In this document: one piece after another, positions 53,523 through 63,833 of the stretch
How the letters are laid out: every line of letters begins with the position of its first letter
Numbering within the stretch: position 1 is the first letter of the stretch
NCBI GenBank assembly: GCA_963701015.1
Contig: OY969556.1
Span: 1,488,001-1,552,000, forward strand
Length of the DNA stretch: 64,000 nt
Reading direction: 5' to 3'
Source: MFD09286-c1 sp963701015
GTDB taxonomy: Bacteria; Bacteroidota; Bacteroidia; Bacteroidales; DTGW01
Translations under genes and position numbers: made by a program
Notes under the pieces: model-generated
The model's input: only the letters and a program-made list of their open reading frames with translations
Databases searched by the model: none
What the model was told of the DNA's origin: nothing

Positions 53523-54515
53523 TTATTTTGGAAAATTATTTTTCAAGTATGTACATAAATCATATATACAATTAAACTCAATATATTCTTTTGTTGGGTA
53601 AAGTTTCCATAAATTTTGGCTGATTTTAAGAACCAGATCAGCATCTTCATGAACTGAAAACCCGTTTCTGATTAAAGCCTTCATAGTTATTTGGGTTAAT
53701 TTCAAATCGTCCGATTCAATTTTTATGGTTTTTTGAAATTGTTTATGGCTTTTAAACAAGCCCGACCGCCAGTCAAATTTTAGCTGATTATCGAACATTC
53801 CATCAAAACTATTTTGCAGGATCAAGTCTTCCGGTGCACCTTGTAAAATTTTATTTTCATTCATTAACCAAATTTTATCCGATTCCGAAACGGCTATATT
53901 TAAATCGTGGGTAGAAAATATTATGGTTTTATTTTTTTTAGAAACTAATCTGCTGAGTAAATGAATAATTTCATATTTATTTTGAATATCCAGATAAGCC
54001 GTTGGTTCATCAAGAATAATTATTTGTGTGTCCTGAGCAAGAGCCCTTGCAATCATTGCCCGTTGACGTTCACCATCACTTAATTCGTTTATTGTTCTAT
54101 GTTTCAATGAATTTAATCCAACCAGGTTAATAGCATCGGCAATAATTTCATTGTCATATTCCGATAGTGTTCCAAGCCAGTTTGTATATGGAAATCTGCC
54201 GAGTGCAACCAGATGATAAATTGAGAAGTTGGGTATTTTTATAATTTCTGTTGAAACATACGATACCAATGAAGAATAATTGGTATTTGATATACTGTTT
54301 TGTTCGTTCCCGGATATATATAATTTTCCATTTAATAAGGGTTGTAAACGCGCAATTGTTTTAAGGAGCGTACTTTTGCCAATACCATTTTTACCTATAA
54401 CAGCAACCAATTCTCCTTCGAGTGCGCAAATATTAATTTCACTTCCAATTATATTCTGTTTCTTTTTATAATTATGAAATCCTATCGTAATATTATTGGC
54501 ATCAATAGTTTTCAT
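53523..54515 (-). CDS. BtuD/FecE-type ABC transporter ATPase
   Basis: ATPase driving a cobalamin/siderophore-type importer. Walker A GKNGIGKS (41-48), signature LSDGE (145-149), Walker B ILDE (167-170) and H-loop His203 are intact. The Q-loop glutamine seems replaced (VSTE, 87-90). Residues 245-330 form a C-terminal extension not needed in BtuD. It follows the permease gene by 3 bases and is the last gene of the long minus-strand locus. Substrate (B12 or heme or siderophore) is not decided by sequence. Confidence 0.9.
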   Translation of the reverse strand: MKTIDANNITIGFHNYKKKQNIIGSEINICALEGELVAVIGKNGIGKSTLLKTIARLQPLLNGKLYISGNEQNSISNTNYSSLVSYVSTEIIKIPNFSIYHLVALGRFPYTNWLGTLSEYDNEIIADAINLVGLNSLKHRTINELSDGERQRAMIARALAQDTQIIILDEPTAYLDIQNKYEIIHLLSRLVSKKNKTIIFSTHDLNIAVSESDKIWLMNENKILQGAPEDLILQNSFDGMFDNQLKFDWRSGLFKSHKQFQKTIKIESDDLKLTQITMKALIRNGFSVHEDADLVLKISQNLWKLYPTKEYIEFNCIYDLCTYLKNNFPK

Positions 54516-54518
54516 TTT

Positions 54519-55565
54519 TTACCAAAGATTATTCTTTTTATTTTTGAATATTATCCATACAACAATAGGAATTCCCATTATAGAAGTTACCGAGTTGATT
54601 GGTAAAGTAAGGTTCGATCCGGGCAATTGTGAAATAATATCGCAAATAATTAGTGCTGAAGCTCCAACTAAAATATTTGCCACAAGCAATATACTATGTT
54701 TGCTGGTTTTAAGAATAATTCGACATAAATGAGGCACAGCAATACCAATAAATGCAATTGGTCCACAAAATGCAACAGTGCTTCCTGCTAATATACTGGT
54801 GCTTGTGAAAACAATTAACCGGGTCGATTTAATATTCATGCCCATAGTAATAGCATACTTTTCGCCTAGCATTAATGCATCAAGTCGTTTTATTGAAAAT
54901 AATGCTAAAACAAGTCCGAAAAATATACATGGTGCCATTATACCAAGTTGTAATTTACTGATATGGCCTAAGCTGCCCATTGTCCATACAACAAAAGATT
55001 TTAACAGCGATTCGGTACTAAAAAATTGCAGAATGCTTACAACAGATGAAATAGCTGCTCCAATCATTATTCCCAAAATCAGAATAATCATTACATCCCT
55101 TACTTTGGATGACAATACCAAAATGAAGATTAACGTGGCGGCTGCTCCGGAACATGCAGCTAAAACAATGCCCCAACTTCCTAAAATACTTGAAAAATGA
55201 GAAGTATAAAACACCGACATTCCAAGTATTAAAATAGCAACACCAAGGCTAGCACCTGAATTAATTCCAAGCACATCAGGACCTGCAAGTGGGTTGCGAA
55301 AAATCGTTTGCATTTGTAATCCGCTAACACTTAAAGCTATGCCAGCAAAAATAGCAGCCAATGCTTTTGGTAAACGGAAATCAAGAATTATAAATTTCCA
55401 TTCGGTTTGTGAAGCATTTCCGGTAGTTAATACTTTAACAACTTCTTTGATTGGAATATATACCGAACCAAAAAGAATGTCGAGTAAGAATAAAGCAATT
55501 AATAATAATGAGAGTAGAACAAAAATACTGCTTACCGAAAATAACCGATTTTGGTTCGAAGCCAC
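54519..55565 (-). CDS. BtuC/FecCD-family ABC permease
   Basis: Polytopic permease with about ten TM segments. Family motifs include RLPKALAAIFAGIALSVSGLQMQ (broken here after 20 by function: TIFRNPLAGPDVLGINSGAS) near 60-105 and MGIPIVVWIIF at the C-terminus. It starts with GTG at 55565 directly after the TAA of the 92-residue gene (TAA-GTG), and no ATG is available before the first TM. Length 348 is typical. Partner of the ATPase at 53523 and the binding lipoprotein at 55856. Confidence 0.92.
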   Translation of the reverse strand: MASNQNRLFSVSSIFVLLSLLLIALFLLDILFGSVYIPIKEVVKVLTTGNASQTEWKFIILDFRLPKALAAIFAGIALSVSGLQMQTIFRNPLAGPDVLGINSGASLGVAILILGMSVFYTSHFSSILGSWGIVLAACSGAAATLIFILVLSSKVRDVMIILILGIMIGAAISSVVSILQFFSTESLLKSFVVWTMGSLGHISKLQLGIMAPCIFFGLVLALFSIKRLDALMLGEKYAITMGMNIKSTRLIVFTSTSILAGSTVAFCGPIAFIGIAVPHLCRIILKTSKHSILLVANILVGASALIICDIISQLPGSNLTLPINSVTSIMGIPIVVWIIFKNKKNNLW

Positions 55566-55844
55566 TTATTTCAATTTTTCTAATTTATCAAGTTCTTCAA
55601 CACTCTTTTCGTAATCCTTTCTGATTTTAGTAAAATGGGCTTTCACTAACTTAGGATTAAGTTTTCCGTCGATATGATTGATTCTACTTATTAAGTCATT
55701 TCGGTTATCAAGAATTTCCGTAGCAATTTTATTTATTGTTTCGGGATTCGAGTCTTTGTGAAAATATTGAAATGTATAACATTCGCTCAACAATTCGAAA
55801 GTCAGGTAATTGATGTCCTTTTTTAAATTTTTTCTGCTTGCCAT
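55566..55844 (-). CDS. Hypothetical 92-residue helical protein
   Basis: Not recognised; predicted helical throughout and lysine/aspartate-rich, no signal peptide or TM, so cytoplasmic. It is embedded between the binding protein and permease genes with an 11-base gap on one side and a stop/start junction on the other, so it is part of the uptake operon. A role in the transporter is possible but unsupported; similar small proteins are widespread in Bacteroidota. Confidence 0.75.
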   Translation of the reverse strand: MASRKNLKKDINYLTFELLSECYTFQYFHKDSNPETINKIATEILDNRNDLISRINHIDGKLNPKLVKAHFTKIRKDYEKSVEELDKLEKLK

Positions 55845-55855
55845 AATTTATTTAA

Positions 55856-56983
55856 TTAATTTAATTTTTGATAATAATAAAGTTTATAATTTGGAAATAA
55901 TTCAGGATGAAAAATAGCAATTAAATCATTCAAAATCAGTTGTGGGTGAGTTGTTCCCGATTCCCAGTAATCGTTGCCTCCGGTATTTGAAAGGCGAGCA
56001 TTGTTATTATAAATATTGTTGTTAATAAATGGATGTAAAACTACTAATCTTTCATCAATTGACCGAATATCTTTTTTCGAAAGTGAAGCTCCTGAATTTA
56101 ACCATATGTCAGCTTTATCCGATTTCTGAAAAACTGTTTCAAGATCAATAGGCAAGCTTTCATGTGAATCGATATCACTCCAAATATAATTTCCTCCGGC
56201 GTCTGCAATTAACTTTGCAGTATATGATTTACCGCCTGAAATATACCAGGTTCCATTCCATGGCAAGCCTGTCATCACTTTTGGTTTAAATTCTGCTTTT
56301 GCTGCAATAGATTTTAAATGGTTATATTGAAATGAAATAGTATCAAATATTTGATCAGCTAATTTTCTTTTTTGAAAAAACTCGGCAAAAAATTTAATCC
56401 ATTCAGCCTTTGCCAAAGGATTTGTTTCGAGGTATTCACCAACCAATATTACCGGTATATTCAATTCTTTTAGTTTATTCACATATCCTGAAACATCCGA
56501 ACCTATTCCATAAACAAAAATAGCATCGGGATGGAGTTTTATAAGTAATTCATAATTCAGGCTTTGTTCGTATCCAATGTCAACAACTTCATGTTCAGCC
56601 AGTTTTTTTATGATAATTTTATTGCTCACCAGATCAGCACCTGAAATACCTTTAATTGTTGAAGTTTCACCCAAGGCATTAATAAAGGCGATATGAGTAG
56701 TTGACATGCAAACTACTTTTTTAAATGGAATTCTGATACAATTATCTAATGAATTGAAAGTATCATCTTTCTCAACTAGATTATATTGAATTGAAATATT
56801 CTTTGCCATTTGCCAAGGATTAAAAACATCAACAGTTTTATAATTTTTATGGTCAATAATCCTAAATCCATTGGCATATATATTTTTAATTGTGTCATTT
56901 ACTACCTCATTCTGTTTATTTTTTTTAGTTGAATTACACGAAATTAAAACGATTACAAATGATAATAAAAGTATTGGACGCAT
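55856..56983 (-). CDS. BtuF/FhuD-type substrate-binding lipoprotein
   Basis: Periplasmic binding protein of the ABC importer, class III fold. Lipobox LISC gives Cys16. Motifs: VVCMSTTHIAFINALGETST (about 90-109), LLIKLHPDAIFVYGIG, IPVILVGEYLETNP and the helix QIFDTISFQYNHLKSIAAKA. Length 375 is slightly long. Its ATG overlaps the TAA of the upstream TPR gene by one base (TAATG), showing translational coupling. Cobalamin- or siderophore-type ligand. Confidence 0.9.
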   Translation of the reverse strand: MRPILLLSFVIVLISCNSTKKNKQNEVVNDTIKNIYANGFRIIDHKNYKTVDVFNPWQMAKNISIQYNLVEKDDTFNSLDNCIRIPFKKVVCMSTTHIAFINALGETSTIKGISGADLVSNKIIIKKLAEHEVVDIGYEQSLNYELLIKLHPDAIFVYGIGSDVSGYVNKLKELNIPVILVGEYLETNPLAKAEWIKFFAEFFQKRKLADQIFDTISFQYNHLKSIAAKAEFKPKVMTGLPWNGTWYISGGKSYTAKLIADAGGNYIWSDIDSHESLPIDLETVFQKSDKADIWLNSGASLSKKDIRSIDERLVVLHPFINNNIYNNNARLSNTGGNDYWESGTTHPQLILNDLIAIFHPELFPNYKLYYYQKLN

Positions 56984-59900
56984 TACATATCAGTTTTGGT
57001 ATAACTCTCTCCTTCACGTGCCTGCACTTGCGACTTAAAATATAACTGAGTGATAGGTTTGTCATTTTTAAAATAATCAAATCCACCCCAACTATAATGA
57101 ACTTCGCGATAATCGGTAGCCTGGTTTTCCCTTATAACAATATAACGTGTTGTAGTTTTATATTTTTCGGTATAAACTTCGCATGTTACACCGGCAGGAT
57201 ATTTAGCTAATAATTCCTTTAAATACTGTTCTTTTTCATTATTATTTTTGAAATTAAGGTTAGTAATTTTCGACTCATCATTACTTGTAGGTTTAGATAC
57301 AGTCTTTTGTTGTGTAGCCTGTGTTTTCTCAGCTTTAGCAAGCGAACTTTTAATTTCATTTATTTTGGAAATCCGTTGTTTAGGATAATTTTCATTCGGC
57401 ATAATAGCTGAAGCTTGTTCATATATTTTTTTCGCTGCATCATATTGTGCTTTATCGTATAAATTATTTGCCTGTGCAATAGCATCATTATAGTTTTTTT
57501 CGTCCTGCAATTGCTTTTGTTTATCGGCTTCGTTTTTAGCTAAAACAGAATTAATTTCTTTAATTTTTTCATTTGGGAAAGTTTCCCCGGGTTTAATTAA
57601 AGCTGCCGATTTGTATTTTGAAATTGCCTGATCGTACATTTTTTTAGAATATAAATCATTTGCATCGTCAAGCATTGCTTTATAATCTTCATCATTTTTC
57701 TGATCTTTTAGAACTTTATCAATAGCATCAATTCGTTGTTTTGCATATGGTTTTTCAGCAAATACAGCTATTGCAGTTTGATAATTAGTTTTTGCAGTGG
57801 CATAATCCTTGGCATTATATGCTTTATCACCATCAGCTATTGCTTTATCATAAGCATCCTGCTTTGATTTTGAATCGGCTAATTTTTTCAACCTTTCACT
57901 AATTGCATTATCTGCTTTGGCAATTTGTGATGTTGCATATGTATCGTCTGTTTTATAATTTAAAGCATTTGAATAGGCTGTTTTAGCTTGTTCATAATTT
58001 TTCTGATTGAAATAGGAATCAGCTTCGGTTATAGCCTTTTTATAATTGGCATCCATCTGTTGCTGTTTCTTCAACTTATTTATTTCATCTTTTTTAGAAA
58101 AAGGATATTGTTCGTCAGGTCTATAGGTCGAAGCCTGATTATATGCAATAATTGCCTGATCATATTGTTTGTTGTTATATAAATTATCGGCTTTAGCAAT
58201 TGCTGCTTTATAGGCATCATCTGCTGCTTTTTGATCTGCTGCCTGTTTTTCCTGATCGGCTATAATTTTTGAAATATCACTTACACGTTGTGTTGGATAA
58301 TTTTCACCAGGTTTAATATTTAAAGCTGCTTGATAATCCTGTTTTGCCTGGGCATAATTTTTCATTGCAAAATTTCTATCACCCGATTGGATTTTTAATG
58401 CAAAGTCCTTATCATTCTTATCAGAAACTGCCTTTTTATCAGCTTCAATTTCATTTAATTTATGCTTTGGATACGATTCATCAGGCGAAATTTGAAGTGC
58501 TTTCTGATATGCAGCTTCGGCTGCATCAAAATCATTCTTTTTTAATTTAGCATCAGCATCGGCAATTGCCTGATTATATTGTGATAGTTTATTTTTCTTT
58601 TCAGCTTCGGCTTGTTGCTGTTCAGCTACAATTTTATCGATTGTGGAAATTTTATCTTTTACTTTTTGGTCATCAGGTTTTAAACTCAAAGCTTTTTGAT
58701 AATTAGTTTTTGCAGTTGGCAAATCTTCATTATCAAATGCCTTATCGCCATCAGCTAGCGCTTTTTTATATTGCTGGTCTTTTTCCTTATCTTTTGCTTT
58801 TAATAAATTATCAATTTCTTTTATTTTTTGTGAAGGATAATCGGAAGAAGGATCAATTTGTTGAGCATCGCCATAAGCACTTCTGGCGGCAGTATAATTC
58901 GAAATTTTATTTAAAGAATCGGCTTTAGCAATTGCACGATTGTATTTCTGCAGTTTATCTTTATCCTGAGCAGATTTTGCTTGAATATCTCTGCATTTGG
59001 CTTTGGCATCGTTCAACTTTTTTTGAACAGTAATATCATTGGGTTTCATTTTTAATGCATCCGAATAAGATTGAACAGCTTTGCCGCAAACATCGTTATT
59101 CATTGCATCGTCGCCCTGATCAACCAAATTACTAAATGCTGCATCCTTTTCCTTATTTTTTGCTGCAAATTCCTTGTCTTTAGCTTTTATTTTATCATTA
59201 ATTTCTTTTATTTTTTGTGCAGGATAATCGGCGGTTGGATCAATAGTTAGCGCATCATTGTAAGCACTTTTTGCAGCTTCAAAATTTGATAGTTTGTTTA
59301 ACGAATCAGCCTTTGTAATTGTACGCGTGTATTTCTGTTGCTTGTCTTTATCTTGTGCAGCTTTTGCCTGAATTTCTTTACATTTGGCTTTGGCATCGTT
59401 TAACTTTATTTGAATTGCATTATCATTTGGATTCAATTTTAAAGCATCAGTATAAGATTGTACTGCTTTACCGCATATATCGTTATTCATAGCATTGTCA
59501 CCCTGGTTAACCAATGACTGAACTTGGGCTTCCTGAGCTTGCTTCTCCTGTTCCTTTTGATTTTTTTGTGCCAAAATTTTATCAATGTTAGCTATTTGCG
59601 AAGTTGGGTATGGAGCTCCGGATTTAATTGTGAGCGCACGTTTATAAATTTCTTTTGCCAATGCATAATTTTTATCGTTAAATTGTTTATCAGCTTGAGT
59701 TATATAATCGTTATATAATTTATCATTAGCTTGCTGGTCGGCTAATAATTTATCTATTTCAGCTATTTTTTTCTGAACATATTTATCATCTGGCCTCATA
59801 TTCTGGGCTGTGACATAATTTTCACGCGCTTCAGTATATTTTTTTACCGATAATAAATTATCGGCTTTTTTTACTTGCTTATTGTATATATCGTCTTTAC

Positions 59901-60408
59901 ATTTTTCATTCCTATCCATTAAATCTTCAACCTTTGGGCCCATTAAATCACCATAATTTTTGTCAGCCAAAAAATCACGACGAAGATCGTTATATACAAT
60001 TTTAACCACTGGATTTTTAAGTACACTCCAATCTAATCCTTCGCATGGGACAAATAATCCTACCGGAAAGCCTACTACAAAACTTTGATTTTCATATTTA
60101 GGAATTTTAGTATTAATGCTGATTATTTTTGAAATATATCCTGATTTAGAAATTTCAATTGTATAATTCGAATTCATTTTTAAGTTGAAATTTACTATTC
60201 CGTCAACTTTAGTTGTAATAGTTGAATCAAGTGTGCTTTCTTCAAAAAGTTTTGCAGTTGCTCCTTCAAGACCAACATTTTCCGATTTTTCAATAACCAA
60301 AGAAGTTGTAAAAGTCGGGAATTTTTTATCCTGTGCATTTCCATTACTTATGAAAAACAACATTGATGAAATAATTAAAACGCCGAATTTGATTACTAAC
60401 TTATACAT
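56983..60408 (-). CDS. Giant exported TPR-repeat protein of the uptake locus
   Basis: Function unknown. Signal peptide MYKLVIKFGVLIISSMLFFISNGNAQ. A carboxypeptidase-regulatory-like beta domain (about 32-115) precedes an array of TPR-like helical units (about 176-1055) with the motif Y..A..AY..AL..KP...YP..KI.EI, each followed by a charged linker. A 129-residue block is tandemly duplicated (about 298-426 and 427-555: QGDNAMNNDICGKAVQSY and QGDDAMNNDVCGKAVQSY). The C-terminus (1080-1141) is a beta-strand module (TRYIVIREN...). The Lys-rich helical array suggests a long periplasmic or surface scaffold. Stop overlaps the binding-protein start; 26 bases downstream of the protease gene. Confidence 0.85.
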   Translation of the reverse strand: MYKLVIKFGVLIISSMLFFISNGNAQDKKFPTFTTSLVIEKSENVGLEGATAKLFEESTLDSTITTKVDGIVNFNLKMNSNYTIEISKSGYISKIISINTKIPKYENQSFVVGFPVGLFVPCEGLDWSVLKNPVVKIVYNDLRRDFLADKNYGDLMGPKVEDLMDRNEKCKDDIYNKQVKKADNLLSVKKYTEARENYVTAQNMRPDDKYVQKKIAEIDKLLADQQANDKLYNDYITQADKQFNDKNYALAKEIYKRALTIKSGAPYPTSQIANIDKILAQKNQKEQEKQAQEAQVQSLVNQGDNAMNNDICGKAVQSYTDALKLNPNDNAIQIKLNDAKAKCKEIQAKAAQDKDKQQKYTRTITKADSLNKLSNFEAAKSAYNDALTIDPTADYPAQKIKEINDKIKAKDKEFAAKNKEKDAAFSNLVDQGDDAMNNDVCGKAVQSYSDALKMKPNDITVQKKLNDAKAKCRDIQAKSAQDKDKLQKYNRAIAKADSLNKISNYTAARSAYGDAQQIDPSSDYPSQKIKEIDNLLKAKDKEKDQQYKKALADGDKAFDNEDLPTAKTNYQKALSLKPDDQKVKDKISTIDKIVAEQQQAEAEKKNKLSQYNQAIADADAKLKKNDFDAAEAAYQKALQISPDESYPKHKLNEIEADKKAVSDKNDKDFALKIQSGDRNFAMKNYAQAKQDYQAALNIKPGENYPTQRVSDISKIIADQEKQAADQKAADDAYKAAIAKADNLYNNKQYDQAIIAYNQASTYRPDEQYPFSKKDEINKLKKQQQMDANYKKAITEADSYFNQKNYEQAKTAYSNALNYKTDDTYATSQIAKADNAISERLKKLADSKSKQDAYDKAIADGDKAYNAKDYATAKTNYQTAIAVFAEKPYAKQRIDAIDKVLKDQKNDEDYKAMLDDANDLYSKKMYDQAISKYKSAALIKPGETFPNEKIKEINSVLAKNEADKQKQLQDEKNYNDAIAQANNLYDKAQYDAAKKIYEQASAIMPNENYPKQRISKINEIKSSLAKAEKTQATQQKTVSKPTSNDESKITNLNFKNNNEKEQYLKELLAKYPAGVTCEVYTEKYKTTTRYIVIRENQATDYREVHYSWGGFDYFKNDKPITQLYFKSQVQAREGESYTKTDM

Positions 60409-60434
60409 ATCATTGAAAATTTGTTCAACACAAT

Positions 60435-62597
60435 TTACTTCGTTTTTATGAATTTTGCAGAATAATTTTTAGAATCTTGAAAAACTTTAACAATATAAAT
60501 GCCCTGGACAAGGTTTTCAATATTTATATTTGAGTTTGATGTATAATTCTTTAAAGACATAACCTGTCGGCCATAAATATCAAAAATTTCAAATTGAAGT
60601 AAATTACTTTTATCAGGAGTTTTTATTTTTATAAATTGATGTGATGGATTTGGATAAATTTCGATTTTCAAAAATGTATTTAATGGCTTAATATCAGTAA
60701 ATGTGATAGAGCAAAGTGTAGGCTTAATATCCAATGAGGAACCTGAATGTGAAACAAACATTGAATCGAATGAAATCCATGAATTTTTGTATAATATATA
60801 TTCGGTGTTATATGGGACCAAATCCTGGTAACGAGGAGTTGCCTGGTACATTGTAAAGGTATCTTTCCCATTATATGGAATTGTATAGGCAATATAAAAA
60901 TTCCCCTTTAATTTTACATATGGATAGAATTCAATATAGTTATATGAATTTGTATTTAATAAACTAAAAGGTTGATATGTTTCATATAATAAATTTGTAG
61001 GAACCAAATCGTTGCCATAAACCTGTATAATTAAACCTCCGCTTGAATTTAAACGGCCTAAATGAAAATTTGCTCCGGTCAAATAAGCACTATCGGAATT
61101 TGTAAATTTTTCAGCATAAGTTGTAATTGAATCGGAATTAGTTCCGGAATAGTAGCCTTTACCAAATTCATAGTGTACAATCATTGTTTTTTCACCACTC
61201 AATAAATTGGATAATGTATCACAATTAGAAGCTGTTATAGGGAATGGGTCGAAACCATCCAAGCTTGTAACCCCCTTATTTAAAGGATCAAGCCAACGTT
61301 TTAATTGTTGTGTAGTATCAGAATAAGCTTGATAACTGGAACTAAATTTTTCGTAATAATCGCTGCTTAATGAACTGTCACCACAAGCTGAACCTCCACC
61401 GGTTAATGTTCCAATTATTTTGTGTTCGGTATTAAATAATGCACTCCCTGATGATCCGGGTTCAGTAACTCCCATGTTCCAATGAGGGATTTTCCAATAC
61501 GCATTTGTTGCACCCGATAACTCACCATCATTATATGTTGAAGTTACAGGTTGTATAAATGATTGTGAAATTTTTTTTACACTCCATTCAGGATGATGAA
61601 TTGTAGTAACTGTATCAGTATTTGAAGTTGTATTTAAATCCCATCCGGCATAATATGGCATTACTTCCATTGGTGGATGTTGATTTAATTCAATTAATGT
61701 AAAATCGTAATCGTACGAAGTTGATATTAATTTACCACCATATAAAACCTGTTTATCCGTTGCTATATTAGCATTATCTCCATTTCCACCACATATATTG
61801 CTTTCAAAATTAAAAAATATCAAGGTATTGTCAGCATCATATTCACTTGAAATACAATGATGTGCAGTCAAAAGATAAGGTTTAGCATCAAATGAAGTAT
61901 TATTAATTATAGTACCTGTACATTCTAAAGTGCCTGAATAAGTATTAATAATTAATAAAGTCACAGCTCGTTTTTCAACTTGCCAATTATTACCAATTGG
62001 GCAATTAATATCATAGTTACATGATCCGGCAATTGGGCTGGCCCAGGAAACATTTTTCAAATAATCTGCAACAGCGTTTATTGTAAAAACACCTTCATAA
62101 CCTGGTTTATTTGGTGTAGAAAATTCGATTATTAAATTATTCCCAATTAAAGGAGGAAATGACATTGAACTGTACGAGTTATCTTTGGTATAACTTCCTA
62201 AAACGCCATAATTGTTGTATATAAAAATTTGCTCGTTTTCTTTTAAACTAATATTATCCATTGATAAACCAAGTTCAACTGCATTGTCAACTTTAACTTG
62301 GCAGGTCCAAATTCTTTTGTTTCCAATTTTTTGCCAGTATCCTATAGATTTCGGATTAATATTCACTGGAATATTATTAGCAACTTTTAATGATTTTAAA
62401 TATGTTTTTTTATTTATTAAATTCTTATCAGTTGCAAAATCAGCATTTGAATCGTTTAATTCAATTGTAGCTGAAATGGCAATACTTTTATTTTTTAAAC
62501 CTTCAGGAATGCCTGAAAAATTTGAATTTTGAGATAATACAAAGTTCTGAAGGAAGATACCAATAATTAAAAATAACAAAAATTTATTTAAATGCAT
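60435..62597 (-). CDS. Trypsin-like serine protease with T9SS sorting domain
   Basis: Secreted or cell-surface S1-family protease, akin to lysyl endopeptidases. Signal peptide ends VLSQ23. A beta prodomain (30-195) precedes the catalytic domain: His247 (LTAHHC), Asp298 (YDYDFTLIEL) and Ser383 (PGSSGSALF), with disulfide-type cysteines nearby. An additional beta domain follows (450-630) and then a T9SS type A sorting domain (about 640-720: IYPNPSHQF, YGRQVMSL, LVQGIYIVKV). It starts the protease-TPR-ABC part of the locus, after a 149-base gap with a minus-strand TAATTTTG (62621-62614). Confidence 0.92.
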   Translation of the reverse strand: MHLNKFLLFLIIGIFLQNFVLSQNSNFSGIPEGLKNKSIAISATIELNDSNADFATDKNLINKKTYLKSLKVANNIPVNINPKSIGYWQKIGNKRIWTCQVKVDNAVELGLSMDNISLKENEQIFIYNNYGVLGSYTKDNSYSSMSFPPLIGNNLIIEFSTPNKPGYEGVFTINAVADYLKNVSWASPIAGSCNYDINCPIGNNWQVEKRAVTLLIINTYSGTLECTGTIINNTSFDAKPYLLTAHHCISSEYDADNTLIFFNFESNICGGNGDNANIATDKQVLYGGKLISTSYDYDFTLIELNQHPPMEVMPYYAGWDLNTTSNTDTVTTIHHPEWSVKKISQSFIQPVTSTYNDGELSGATNAYWKIPHWNMGVTEPGSSGSALFNTEHKIIGTLTGGGSACGDSSLSSDYYEKFSSSYQAYSDTTQQLKRWLDPLNKGVTSLDGFDPFPITASNCDTLSNLLSGEKTMIVHYEFGKGYYSGTNSDSITTYAEKFTNSDSAYLTGANFHLGRLNSSGGLIIQVYGNDLVPTNLLYETYQPFSLLNTNSYNYIEFYPYVKLKGNFYIAYTIPYNGKDTFTMYQATPRYQDLVPYNTEYILYKNSWISFDSMFVSHSGSSLDIKPTLCSITFTDIKPLNTFLKIEIYPNPSHQFIKIKTPDKSNLLQFEIFDIYGRQVMSLKNYTSNSNINIENLVQGIYIVKVFQDSKNYSAKFIKTK

Positions 62598-62746
62598 TCG
62601 TAAAATTTTACTTCAAAATTACCCTAAATTATAGATATATTTTTAGGAAAATATTGATATGAAACAATATTTTAAAAATAGAATGCTGAACTAAACCTAT
62701 AGTTTGATATTAATTTAATTCAACGTTCAAAATAATTTTATATTTT

Positions 62747-63817
62747 TCAATAATTAAAATAAGCTCCGCATGTTCCTATACCAGCAGAATATGATTTTTT
62801 AAATGTACCATTTTTATCATAAATATCAACTGTGCCAGAGGTTGAATAATTTCCGGCATTTAAACAATAAATATCGCCGTTTGACGGATCGACTGACAAA
62901 CCTAAAAATTGAGTGGCACTTGAAATTAATGGCACTGACGGTAAACTGCTTCCATTTATTGGAAACGCAAAAATACCCAGACTGTCCTGGTAATAAATAA
63001 TACTTTTATCACTGCTAATTGCTAAAATACTTGATTCGTAGTTGTCGTCTGCTTTACCTTCAATAAATGATTTATCAATTGTAAGGCTTGAATGGTTTAT
63101 TTTTACAATTTTTGATTCACCTCTAGTATAAGATGAGTTATAAAATCCTTCGCAAATCACCCAAACATCGCCATTAACATCAACAACCAAGTCAACAGGG
63201 TTTTCGCCAACAATAATATTTTTTATAACTTTATTGCTCGAAGGATCAATTATTGAAACGGTACTATCAGTTTCAAATCCACCACAATTGGCAACATAAA
63301 CATAATTTCCTGATTTTACTATATTTTCAGGTCCATTTCCAACCTCAATACTATCTGTAACTTTATTGGTTTGTAAATTTACAACCTGAACCCAGCCCTG
63401 CATAGAACCCGAAGTAATATAAGCTTTAGTTGTATCAATTTCAAGAAAATATCGTGGGTAAATAATACTGAATTCAGCAATTTCTTTAAATGATGAGAGG
63501 TTTACAACCTTTATCAGGTTACTGTTGTTTGCTACTATATAACCTCTACCATTTGCCAATCCCATTGATTGTACTACATCGCCAGCTGTTCGGCCATTAA
63601 TATTTGCAAAATAATTATTAACAATTATATTACTATCATTTTTAATAATTGAAATTGAACCATTATTATGCATAAATGCACCTTGGTTGGTTATATAAAC
63701 TAATTTCTCACCTTGTAGTTGATTTGGAATTGTATTATTATCTTTTTTGCAGGAATTCAAAGAAATTACTAATAGAATTGATAAAATAAATACTGAGTGT
63801 AATAGATTCTTTTTCAT
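62747..63817 (-). CDS. BtuG-like beta-propeller lipoprotein (YncE/DUF5074 type)
   Basis: Seven-bladed propeller lipoprotein; the lipobox LNSC gives Cys23. Repeats include VYITNQGAFMHNNGSISI, LANGRGYIVANNSNLIKVVN, VQVVNLQTNKVTDSIEVGNG, NYVYVANCGGF, STVSIIDPSSNKVIKNIIVG and VDPSNGDIYCLNAG. This architecture and its place 16 bases downstream of a TonB-dependent receptor fit the surface cobalamin-binding proteins (BtuG) of Bacteroides. B12 binding is inferred from context, not from a recognised ligand motif. Confidence 0.85.
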   Translation of the reverse strand: MKKNLLHSVFILSILLVISLNSCKKDNNTIPNQLQGEKLVYITNQGAFMHNNGSISIIKNDSNIIVNNYFANINGRTAGDVVQSMGLANGRGYIVANNSNLIKVVNLSSFKEIAEFSIIYPRYFLEIDTTKAYITSGSMQGWVQVVNLQTNKVTDSIEVGNGPENIVKSGNYVYVANCGGFETDSTVSIIDPSSNKVIKNIIVGENPVDLVVDVNGDVWVICEGFYNSSYTRGESKIVKINHSSLTIDKSFIEGKADDNYESSILAISSDKSIIYYQDSLGIFAFPINGSSLPSVPLISSATQFLGLSVDPSNGDIYCLNAGNYSTSGTVDIYDKNGTFKKSYSAGIGTCGAYFNY

Positions 63818-63833
63818 TGTTAATTTAAATTAA

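Noticed and set aside
63818..63833. Cobalamin riboswitch in the uptake locus
   Set aside because: Only 16 bases separate the receptor and the propeller gene; any riboswitch would be upstream of the receptor, outside the window.
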